NCBI GenBank assembly: GCA_016721625.1
Contig: JADKHR010000001.1
Coordinates: 2,294,001 to 2,358,000, forward strand
DNA: 64,000 nucleotides
Source of the DNA: Elusimicrobiota bacterium
Lineage (GTDB): Bacteria > Elusimicrobiota > Elusimicrobia > FEN-1173
Direction: 5' to 3'
The notes under the pieces were generated by a model. It was not told the origin of the DNA. It saw nothing but the letters and a program-made list of their open reading frames with translations, and made no database searches. Shown one piece after another: positions 46,925 to 54,443 of the stretch. The translations under genes and the position numbers were made by a program. Within the stretch, counting starts at the first letter, position 1. Every line of letters starts with the position of its first letter.

Positions 46925-48178
46925 ATGAAAATTTCAGGAATGATCATGATTTTAATGGTTTCGGTAGCGGCGGGAGCGGAACCTCCTTTAGCGGAGTTTT
47001 TGTCTCTAGAGGACTTGTTGAGCGCGGTGGACACGCGGAGCCCGGAACTGAAATCCGTTCGGGCCGCGGCCTCGGCGGCGGAGGGGCGGGTGGGCCCGGC
47101 CGGGACGTGGCCTAACCCGTCGGTGGGATTCTCCCGGGAGAAAATACCCGGTGGGGAGAAGATGAGCCACCTGAAGGGGGAACAAGAAATTCCCTTTCCC
47201 GGGAAACTCACCCAGGACGCGCGGATGACGGCCCACGAGGCCCAGGTTCTGCAAGAGCAATCTAGGCAGAAGGCGTTGGCGATTCGGAGCCGGGCGCGGG
47301 TTCTGTATTTCGATCTCCGTCGCGCGGAGGAAGTCACTCGGCGAATTTCGGATCAAATTGCGATCGTTGATTCGCTTATGGCGTCGCTCCGGGGTCGGGT
47401 GGCCGGCGGAGGTGGGGGGGGGATGGGGGGAGGCCCCCCTGGCGCGGACCTTTTCGCACTGGAAGCGGAGCGCGGGCGCATGTCCAACATGCTCCTCATG
47501 GAAAAACAGGCGCGTCTAACCGTCCGGTTTGAATTGAACGCTCTCCTCGATCAATCGCCGGAAGCGCCCCTTTCGGCCCGCGGGGTCCCTGTCTTAAAAG
47601 ACCCGCCGGGAACGGTGGAATTCTTGATCGAACAGGCCCGCGCCCAGGGGCCGCTTTTTCGTCAGGCTCAACACGAAGAGTCCCATGCCCGGGCCCAGCT
47701 CCGCCGCTCGCGGCTGTCTTACGCTCCGGACCTGGCGGTCATGTACGACCGCTCGAAAGATGACGACGGGATGACCGGTTATGAGGCGGGCGTCTCGGCT
47801 TCGGTGCCGCTCTGGTGGTCCCGCCCCCAAGGGGAACGGCGCGAGGCCCGCGCCCATATGGAGTCCGCCCAATCGTCGGCCCGGGCTATGGAAAACGAGG
47901 TGCTCCGGGCGGTGACGACAGAGCGGGGCGAGGTGGCGACCCGTCTTGCCTTGGCGAGGAGTTTTGAAACCGTCCTTCTCCCCGCGGCCCGAAGTTCCCT
48001 CGAACTTTCCCGGCGGCGGTTTGAAAGCGGTTCCTTTCCGTTCGTCCAGTTCTTGGAAGCGCTCCGGACCCTTTCGGCGGCGGAGATCGACTATCAGGAT
48101 TCCCTGGTGCAATACGCCGTCCACTGGGGAATGTTGGAAGAATGGGTGGGTGTCCCCTTGGACACTCTCCCTCACTAG
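46925..48178 (+). CDS. Outer membrane efflux protein, TolC/CusC family
   Basis: 417 residues. Signal peptide (MIMILMVSVAAGAE), then two repeats rich in coiled coil; NPSVGFSREKIPGGEK, QEIPFPGKL and SLELSRRRFESGSFPFVQFLEALRT are OEP-family features. A glycine-rich loop (GGGGGGMGGGPPG) in the middle is unusual. No lipoprotein cysteine. It forms the outer channel with the CusB- and CusA-like proteins that follow. Confidence 0.88.
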   Translation: MKISGMIMILMVSVAAGAEPPLAEFLSLEDLLSAVDTRSPELKSVRAAASAAEGRVGPAGTWPNPSVGFSREKIPGGEKMSHLKGEQEIPFPGKLTQDARMTAHEAQVLQEQSRQKALAIRSRARVLYFDLRRAEEVTRRISDQIAIVDSLMASLRGRVAGGGGGGMGGGPPGADLFALEAERGRMSNMLLMEKQARLTVRFELNALLDQSPEAPLSARGVPVLKDPPGTVEFLIEQARAQGPLFRQAQHEESHARAQLRRSRLSYAPDLAVMYDRSKDDDGMTGYEAGVSASVPLWWSRPQGERREARAHMESAQSSARAMENEVLRAVTTERGEVATRLALARSFETVLLPAARSSLELSRRRFESGSFPFVQFLEALRTLSAAEIDYQDSLVQYAVHWGMLEEWVGVPLDTLPH

Positions 48179-48187
48179 GAGAACCCC

Positions 48188-49219
48188 ATGAAAAACAAGA
48201 TCCCATTATTCTTTTTGGCAACGGCGCTCCTGGCCGGGTACGCCTGTCGCCCGGCTTCCGCGCCCACGGAGATGAAACAGGCTCTCTATCATTGTCCCAT
48301 GCATCCCAGTTATACCTCCGACCGCCCAGGGGAATGTCCGATCTGTCACATGGCGCTCGTGCCCGTGGAACCCGCTCTCCCCATGGATCGAAAGGCGGAC
48401 GAAGGGGGCGATCGCGCCCCCGTTTATGTGGCGGGGGAAAAAGAGCAGTGGATCGGCGTGCGGACGGCGGTGGTGGAGAAAAAAGAACTGGAGGTCCTGG
48501 TCCGTGCCAGCGCGCGGGTTTCTTATGATCCGGACCTTTTCGCCCTCCTGGCCGAACACCGGGAATTTCTGGCGGCCCGGGACCGCGCCGCTTCCGGCGG
48601 GAACGCCGAGGCCGCCGCTCGCGCGGAAGGACTGCTCCGATCTTCCCGCATTCGACTGGCCCAGTCGGGCCTGTCGGACGCCCAAATGGACAAGATGGCC
48701 CGAGGGGGAGGGCAAGGTCTCCTGGCGGGGTCGGGACCCCGCGAGGTGTATGTTCAGGTCTATGAGGACGAAGCCGGCCTGGTCAAGCCGGGACAGTCGG
48801 TGGACTTCACCTCCCCCGCCCTGTCGAACCAAGAGGTTATGGGCCGGGTGGAGTCTTTGGATCGCGTGGTGGACCCCGCGACCCGGACGATCCGGGCCCG
48901 CGTGCGCGTCACGGCGGGGGCCGAGGAACTGCGGCCGGAAATGTATTTGGAGGCGGTCATCCACGTGGGACTTGGAAAACGTCTGGCGCTTCCCAAGGAA
49001 GCGCTGATCGATACCGGCACCCGGCGATTGGTGTATGTGAAAACGGAGCCGGGCCATTACGTCCCCAAAACCGTCACCGTGGGCAGAGAAGCTGAAGAGG
49101 ATTTTGAGGTTTTGTCGGGCCTGAGCGAGGGAGACGAGGTGGTGGCCTCCGGCCAGTTCTTGATCGACTCGGAATCTCGTTTGAAAGCGGTGGTGAGCGG
49201 AGCTGACCATGTCCACTGA
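48188..49219 (+). CDS. CusB-type periplasmic adaptor with heavy-metal-binding domain
   Basis: 343 residues. After the signal, YHCPMHPSYTSDRPGECPIC is a heavy-metal-binding domain (CPMHP...CPxC) seen in CusB/CzcB adaptors, then alpha-hairpin, barrel (VDFTSPALSNQEVMGRVESL) and membrane-proximal segments. It links CusA to the outer channel and may pass metal. It overlaps cusA by 11 bases. Confidence 0.9.
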   Translation: MKNKIPLFFLATALLAGYACRPASAPTEMKQALYHCPMHPSYTSDRPGECPICHMALVPVEPALPMDRKADEGGDRAPVYVAGEKEQWIGVRTAVVEKKELEVLVRASARVSYDPDLFALLAEHREFLAARDRAASGGNAEAAARAEGLLRSSRIRLAQSGLSDAQMDKMARGGGQGLLAGSGPREVYVQVYEDEAGLVKPGQSVDFTSPALSNQEVMGRVESLDRVVDPATRTIRARVRVTAGAEELRPEMYLEAVIHVGLGKRLALPKEALIDTGTRRLVYVKTEPGHYVPKTVTVGREAEEDFEVLSGLSEGDEVVASGQFLIDSESRLKAVVSGADHVH

Positions 49220-52200
49220 GGCGCCGGAGAAAGAGTCCCCTGGAGGGGCCAGCGGAAAAATCGGGCTCATTGCCCGGATCATCGCCTTCTCGGCGCACAA
49301 CCGGTTTTTGGTTTTGTTGCTGACCCTTGTGGCCTGCGGCGGAGCGGTCTGGTGCCTCAAGCACATTCCTCTGGACGCCCTGCCGGACCTCTCCGACACC
49401 CAGGTCATCGTCTACTCGAAGTGGGACCGCAGTCCGGACATCGTGGAAGACCAGGTGACCTACCCCATCGTCTCGGCCCTCCTGGGCGCGCCGCGGGTCA
49501 AGGCGGTGCGGGGGTTTTCGGACTTCGGTTTTTCCTACGTCTACATCGTTTTCCAGGACGGCACCGACCTTTACTGGGCCCGAAGCCGGGTGTTGGAATA
49601 TCTGTCCAAAATCCAAGCCCAACTTCCGTCGGGTGTTAAAACCGAGCTCGGGCCCGACGCCAGCGGCGTGGGCTGGGTGTTCCAATACGCGCTGGTGGAC
49701 AAGACGGGTGGGCACGACCTGGCCCAGCTCCGGAGTTTTCAAGATTGGACGCTCCGCTATTGGCTTCAGTCTGTGCCGGGGGTGGCCGAGGTGGCCTCCA
49801 TCGGCGGATTTCAGAAACAATACCAGGTGAACGTGAACCCCAACGCCCTGGCGGCGCACCGGGTTCCCTTAATGAAGGTCGTCCAAGCCGTGCGGGAAGG
49901 CAACAACGACGTGGGCGCGCGCCTGGTGGAATTCGCCGGGGCGGAATACATGGTTCGGGGGCGCGGTTATTTGAAGAATCTGCGCGACATCGAAAACATC
50001 GCCGTGGGTCAGGGCATGGACGGCACGCCGGTCCTGGTCAAAAACGTCGCCCGGGTGGTGCTGGGTCCGGACATCCGTCGGGGTGTGGCCGACTTGGACG
50101 GGCTGGGGGAGACCGTGGGCGGCATTGTGGTCATGCGCCAGGGCGAAAACGCCCTGAACGTCATCGATCGCCTCAAGGCCAAAATCGAGGACATTCGTCC
50201 CTCTTTGCCCAAGGGCATGGAGATTGTGGTGACCTACGACCGGTCGGACTTGATCCACCGGGCCATCGAAACCGTCACCCACGAATTGGCGGGGGCCATG
50301 GTGGTGGTGAGCCTCGTGATCCTATTTTTCCTGTGGCACATTCCTTCGGCCATCGTGCCCATCGTGACGATTCCGGTCAGCGTTCTGTTGGCGTTTATCC
50401 CGCTCTATTTCATGGGACTCACCACGAACCTCATGTCGCTTTCCGGCATCGCCATCTCCATCGGGGTGTTGGTGGACGGCGCCATCGTGGAGGTGGAGAA
50501 CGCCTACAAGCGGTTGGAGGAATGGTCGTCGGGCGGCCGGAAGGGCGATTTCCATGAGGTGCGCTTAAAAGCCTTGCAGGAAGTCGGGCCGTCGGTCTTT
50601 TTCTCGCTCCTGGTGATCGCCGTGGCCTTCGTGCCGATTTTTACGCTGGTCGACCAGGAGGGGCGGCTCTTCAAGCCCTTGGCCTATGCGAAGAACCTCA
50701 CCATGGCCCTGGCGGCGGTACTGGCCATCACCTTGGACCCCGCGCTCCGCATGCTGTTCTCACGGATGGACCCCTGGCGGTTTCGGCCCGCTGTCCTCTC
50801 GCGGGTGTGGAATGCGGTGACCGTCGGGACCTATTACCCCGAGGAAAAACACCCGGTCAGCCGACGGCTCTTCGCCCTTTATGAACCCGTCTGCCGCTGG
50901 ACGCTCCGCCATCCCAAAAAAACTCTGGGCGGGGCCCTGCTTTTAATGGCGGCCACCGTTCCGATCTATTTCCGACTGGGTTCGGAATTCATGCCGCCCT
51001 TAAACGAGGGTGTTCTCCTCTACATGCCCACCACCATGCCCGGCATCTCCGTAACGGAGGCCCAGCGCCTCCTCCAAACCCAGGATAAAATCCTGAAGAG
51101 CTTTCCCGAGGTGGAGCGTGTGTTCGGAAAGGCGGGCCGGGCCGAAACGGCCACGGACCCCGCCCCCTTTTCCATGATGGAAACCACCATCGTGTTAAAA
51201 CCCCGGGACCAATGGCGGGCCAAACCCCGCTGGTATTCCCGCTGGCCGGGGTTCCTACAGGAGCCCTTCCGGCGGGTGTGGCCGGACCGAATATCCCAGG
51301 AGGAGCTGATTCAAGAACTGGATCGAGCCGTGAAACTGCCGGGGGTCGTTAACGCCTGGACCCTGCCCATCAAGGCCCGGATCGATATGCTGACCACCGG
51401 GGTCCGCACGCCCGTGGGTATTAAAATTTTCGGCACGGACCTCGCGCAGATCGAAGCGGTGGGAGCCCGGTTGGAACGGCTCTTGCCGGAGGTGAAGGGC
51501 ACCCGGAGCGTCTACGCGGAACGCACCGCGGGCGGTTATTTTCTGGACGTGGAACTGAGGCGGGACCGCCTGGCCCGGTTCGGTTTGACCGTTCAAGAGG
51601 CGGAGATGACGCTCATGGCCGCCGTGGGCGGCGAGCCCGTGACCACCACCGTGGAAGGGCGGGAACGCTACAGCGTGAACGTCCGTTACGCCCGGGAGTT
51701 CCGGGACGACCTCTCCGCCTTAAAACGGGTATTGGTTTCCACCATGGGCGGCGCCCAAGTTCCCCTGGGTCAGGTGGCGGAATTCCGGTTCGTTTCGGGG
51801 CCCGCCATGATCCGGGACGAGGACGGGCGGTTGGCGGGATACGTTTACGTGGACCTCGAAGGCCGGGACGTCGGTGGATACGTGCGGGACGCCAAGGAGC
51901 TGGTGGGGAATAAACTGTCTTTACCCGCCGGCACCACCCTGGTCTGGAGCGGCCAATATGAAAACATGATCCGCGTTCGGGACCGGTTGAAGATCGTTGT
52001 CCCTGTCACGCTCCTCTTGATTTTCGTTCTGCTCTACATGAACACGGGGTCGGCGGCCAAAACCTGGATCGTTCTTTTAGCGGTCCCCTTCTCCATGGTG
52101 GGCGCGGTCTGGCTTTTGTGGGCCTTGAACTACAACATCTCCATCGCGGTTTGGGTGGGCCTCATTGCCCTCCTGGGGTTGGACGCAGAAACCGGTGTTT

Positions 52201-52511
52201 TCATGTTGTTGTATTTGGACCTGTCCTATGAGGAAGCCAAACGGTCGGGGCGCCTTCGGGGTCCGGCGGACCTGGAGGAAGCGTTGGTCCACGGCGCCGT
52301 CAAGCGGATCCGGCCGAAACTCATGACGGTCCTCACCTCGATGATCGGGCTACTGCCCATCCTGTGGTCCACGGGCGCCGGCGCCGACCTGATGAAACGC
52401 GTGGCCGCCCCTCTGGTCGGAGGGCTCGTGACGAGCTTTCTCCTAGAACTGTTAATTTACCCGCCCCTGTACGGAATATGGAAGCGGCGGGAAACGGGAG
52501 GTATACGATGA
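49209..52511 (+). CDS. Heavy-metal RND efflux pump, CusA/CzcA family
   Basis: 1100 residues, inner membrane trimer of 12 helices. Proton relay acid in IGVLVDGAIVEVENAYK (about residue 422), Glu in ALLGLDAETGVFML (about 993) and GLLPILWSTGAGADLMKR in the last helices, as in CusA/CzcA. WDRSPDIVEDQVTYPIV and GFSDFGFSYVYIVF are HME-RND features. CusA-like substrates are monovalent Cu/Ag; the adaptor domain and the HMA protein next door favour that over Zn/Co, by inference. Confidence 0.94.
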   Translation: MSTEAPEKESPGGASGKIGLIARIIAFSAHNRFLVLLLTLVACGGAVWCLKHIPLDALPDLSDTQVIVYSKWDRSPDIVEDQVTYPIVSALLGAPRVKAVRGFSDFGFSYVYIVFQDGTDLYWARSRVLEYLSKIQAQLPSGVKTELGPDASGVGWVFQYALVDKTGGHDLAQLRSFQDWTLRYWLQSVPGVAEVASIGGFQKQYQVNVNPNALAAHRVPLMKVVQAVREGNNDVGARLVEFAGAEYMVRGRGYLKNLRDIENIAVGQGMDGTPVLVKNVARVVLGPDIRRGVADLDGLGETVGGIVVMRQGENALNVIDRLKAKIEDIRPSLPKGMEIVVTYDRSDLIHRAIETVTHELAGAMVVVSLVILFFLWHIPSAIVPIVTIPVSVLLAFIPLYFMGLTTNLMSLSGIAISIGVLVDGAIVEVENAYKRLEEWSSGGRKGDFHEVRLKALQEVGPSVFFSLLVIAVAFVPIFTLVDQEGRLFKPLAYAKNLTMALAAVLAITLDPALRMLFSRMDPWRFRPAVLSRVWNAVTVGTYYPEEKHPVSRRLFALYEPVCRWTLRHPKKTLGGALLLMAATVPIYFRLGSEFMPPLNEGVLLYMPTTMPGISVTEAQRLLQTQDKILKSFPEVERVFGKAGRAETATDPAPFSMMETTIVLKPRDQWRAKPRWYSRWPGFLQEPFRRVWPDRISQEELIQELDRAVKLPGVVNAWTLPIKARIDMLTTGVRTPVGIKIFGTDLAQIEAVGARLERLLPEVKGTRSVYAERTAGGYFLDVELRRDRLARFGLTVQEAEMTLMAAVGGEPVTTTVEGRERYSVNVRYAREFRDDLSALKRVLVSTMGGAQVPLGQVAEFRFVSGPAMIRDEDGRLAGYVYVDLEGRDVGGYVRDAKELVGNKLSLPAGTTLVWSGQYENMIRVRDRLKIVVPVTLLLIFVLLYMNTGSAAKTWIVLLAVPFSMVGAVWLLWALNYNISIAVWVGLIALLGLDAETGVFMLLYLDLSYEEAKRSGRLRGPADLEEALVHGAVKRIRPKLMTVLTSMIGLLPILWSTGAGADLMKRVAAPLVGGLVTSFLLELLIYPPLYGIWKRRETGGIR

Positions 52512-52855
52512 GAAAGGAAATACGGTTGGCGGGGTTGTTGGTGTTGGGGGCCCTGTTGGGGGCGGCTCCGGTTCCCCCGAAAAAAGCGGCGGAGGAACCC
52601 TTGTCGCCCGGTCGTTACAGCGCCACGATCAAGGCCTTCGTCTGCGGCGGGTGCGCGGAATGGGTGGAAAGCCATCTTCAATCGCAAAAATCCCTGGAGA
52701 ACGTGAAAGCCGTTCAGGAAACCAAAGCGTTGAGCTTCACGGTGAAAAAGGGGGCGAAGGTGAAACGTTCCGACGTCCAAAAGGTGTTGGACGCCGCCGC
52801 CAAGGAAATGGGGATGGGGGCGGATTATGAAATGACGGCGCTCAGGAAAATGTAA
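52508..52855 (+). CDS. Exported HMA-like metal-binding protein
   Basis: 115 residues. A signal peptide (LAGLLVLGALLGAAP) is followed by a MerP/HMA-like fold with the metal site AFVCGGCAEWVE (CxxC) and VKKGAKVKRSDVQKVLDAA. It probably binds Cu(I) or similar in the periplasm and passes it to the efflux complex. The ATG overlaps the cusA stop (ATGA), so it is the last gene of the operon. Confidence 0.82.
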   Translation: MRKEIRLAGLLVLGALLGAAPVPPKKAAEEPLSPGRYSATIKAFVCGGCAEWVESHLQSQKSLENVKAVQETKALSFTVKKGAKVKRSDVQKVLDAAAKEMGMGADYEMTALRKM

Positions 52856-52892
52856 GGACCGAGCGACGGCCCGGCCATGAAGCGTGGGCGTT

Positions 52893-52967
52893 TTAACCCG
52901 AATTACCCAGGCGCCGGGGGCTTTGCGGCTGGCCGGTCTTCGCGTCCTACTGAATTGTCCGGGTTAA
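52893..52967 (-). ncRNA. Structured RNA-like element at the hemerythrin 3' end
   Basis: TTAACCCG and CGGGTTAA close a 75-base block. On the minus strand it contains GACGCGAAGACC and CCGCAAAGCCCCCGG, similar to parts of cyclic-dinucleotide (GEMM-type) riboswitches. It overlaps the hemerythrin stop codon rather than preceding a gene, so a riboswitch role is doubtful; it may serve as a transcript end structure for both convergent genes. Confidence 0.3.
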
Positions 52968-53392
52968 GACGGCGATTGAGTCAGGGGAGGAGGGGATGTC
53001 GATTTGACCCATGAAGCGTAGGCCAGGTCATCCTTGAGAACATGTTGAGAAAGCCAATCCGCCAGGAATTGACTGACCTCGACCGTGAGGACGGATTGGG
53101 TCAATTGATAAGTTTGCGCCATGGCCGTCACATGTTCCATCAATTCCGCGTGGCGCGCTTTATGGGCGCGCAGACCGGGATAGGCGGTCCGGGCCAACAG
53201 GATTTCTTCCTTGCTGAAATGGTTGGCGGTGTAATGGATGAGGAATTCGATGGTTTCCGCAACCTGTTCTCGGTTTAAACCCTGGCGCAACGCCTCGTCA
53301 AAGGCGTTGACGCATTGAAAAAGTTCCTGATGCTCCCGGTCGATTCCGGGGAGGCCGGTGCGGTATTGGTCGGACCAGAGCATAAGAGCCAT
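52964..53392 (-). CDS. Bacteriohemerythrin
   Basis: 142 residues, single hemerythrin domain: WSDQYRTGLPGIDREHQELF, HYTANHFSKEEILL, HKARHAELMEHV and WLSQHVLKDDLAYASW supply the five His and carboxylate ligands of the di-iron O2 site. It probably buffers or senses oxygen for an organism relying on oxygen-sensitive PFOR. It is convergent with the efflux operon. The promoter ends eight bases before the ATG. Confidence 0.93.
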   Translation of the reverse strand: MALMLWSDQYRTGLPGIDREHQELFQCVNAFDEALRQGLNREQVAETIEFLIHYTANHFSKEEILLARTAYPGLRAHKARHAELMEHVTAMAQTYQLTQSVLTVEVSQFLADWLSQHVLKDDLAYASWVKSTSPPPLTQSPS

Positions 53393-53400
53393 AAGAACCC

Positions 53401-53429
53401 ATTGTATCTCCCAAATCGTCCGAAATCAA
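53401..53429 (-). promoter_or_regulatory. Promoter of hemerythrin gene
   Basis: Minus-strand TTGATT (53424-53429), 17-base spacer, TACAAT (53401-53406), then eight bases to ATG. The predicted leader is zero to two bases. Confidence 0.65.
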
Positions 53430-53493
53430 GATAAATATAGTCATGTATCTTTTTTCCAAAATCCGGGGGATCATAAGATCCGAAAAATAACCC

Positions 53494-53522
53494 TTGAAAA
53501 TTTATTATTCAGGGGCTAGACT
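53494..53522 (+). promoter_or_regulatory. Promoter toward the secreted repeat-protein locus
   Basis: TTGAAA (53494-53499), 17 bases, TAGACT (53517-53522). It is divergent from the hemerythrin promoter; an ATG lies eight bases after the -10. Confidence 0.55.
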
Positions 53523-53530
53523 ATCGCCGT

Positions 53531-53701
53531 ATGTGGACCCATCTCACGAGCCAGGATGTTTTCACTGAGGCGGGGCCCGTCGGTTTTCGGCGCGCCGACC
53601 GGTTCCAGAAGAGCCTTCCTAAGAGGATGAGACAAATCCGGCAAAAGGCGGGCGAAAATTGTCGCACCAAATGGCCGTTGTGTCGCATGCATGATACCTG
53701 A
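53531..53701 (+). CDS. Possible small basic protein (56 residues)
   Basis: Open frame MWTHLTSQDVFTEAG to CRMHDT, rich in Arg/Lys, starting eight bases after a -10 box and ending one base before the first possible ATG (53703) of the next gene. No family resemblance. It could be a leader peptide or chance; supported only by position. Confidence 0.3.
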   Translation: MWTHLTSQDVFTEAGPVGFRRADRFQKSLPKRMRQIRQKAGENCRTKWPLCRMHDT

Positions 53702-53726
53702 TATGACACAAACGAAAGCGTTTTTT

Positions 53727-54443
53727 ATGAACAAAACATTGAAACTCTGGTTTCTGGGTGGTTTAGCCATCCTGGCGGGTCGCGGGTGGGCTGTGGATCA
53801 ATATGTCATCACAGGTCCCTCCGTGGTCATGGTGGCCGACTCGGACGTCTCCATTTCCTTGGAACCCCGGGAAAAGGGAGAACCCGACGCGACCCCCCAT
53901 CGGGTCAAATTTGTCGGCCTCCCCGCGGGTTTAACCATCACCCCGGATAATCCCGCGGACGGATCCCCTGTCCAAGGCCCCACCCGGTTTTTCCTTTCTT
54001 TTAATGCCACCGTTACCCCTGGGCCCTTCGTTCTTAAGGTTCGGAAATCTGATAACGCGCGAGTGTTGGGCCAAAAAGCCGTTAACCTGGAGCGTTCCGT
54101 CGCTCGTTTTAGCCTGACGCCCCTGGCGCGGCCTTTTGTGGGCGTCGTCGGTCAACCCTTTGAGTTACAGATCATCGCCCGGGATGCCACGGGAGCCGTG
54201 GTGACTTCCTTTAAAGGCGACGTGGACCTGAAAGCCGTCTCGGGCGACCTGGATGGCGGGAGCGTCACCGGTGACAAGTTCGAGAAAGGGATCGCCACCG
54301 TGACCGTCCGATTTTTGGGTGGAGATCCCACCGCTCAGTTCAATCGACTCTCCGCTCGGGCCCGGACGATCTACAGCGGCCAACAGGAGCCCGCCACCGG
54401 CCAGCTGGACCTGGCGGTACGGACGGCGGAGCCCGCCCCTTGA
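53727..54443 (+). CDS. Exported paralogue of the giant protein's N-terminus
   Basis: 238 residues with signal peptide MNKTLKLWFLGGLAILAGRGWA. The mature protein aligns by eye over its whole length with residues about 30-245 of the next gene: VDQYVIT/VDSYFIS, FVGLPAGLTITPDN/FVGLPPGVSVTPND, GVVGQPFELQIIARDATG/GTAGVPFAVQIVARDSVG and NRLSARARTIYSG/NRLWATAQLTYVA. It seems to be a stand-alone duplicate of two Ig-like domains. An alternative start at ATG 53703 adds eight residues. The stop overlaps the TTG start of the next gene. Confidence 0.65.
   Translation: MNKTLKLWFLGGLAILAGRGWAVDQYVITGPSVVMVADSDVSISLEPREKGEPDATPHRVKFVGLPAGLTITPDNPADGSPVQGPTRFFLSFNATVTPGPFVLKVRKSDNARVLGQKAVNLERSVARFSLTPLARPFVGVVGQPFELQIIARDATGAVVTSFKGDVDLKAVSGDLDGGSVTGDKFEKGIATVTVRFLGGDPTAQFNRLSARARTIYSGQQEPATGQLDLAVRTAEPAP

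Noticed and set aside
53678..53710. TTGTGTC...GACACAA inverted repeat as an operator
   Set aside because: Short arms, 170 bases downstream of the only good promoter; no second copy seen.
53516..53770. 84-codon minus-strand frame upstream of the giant locus
   Set aside because: It lies antisense to the promoter and signal-peptide start, with no recognisable features.
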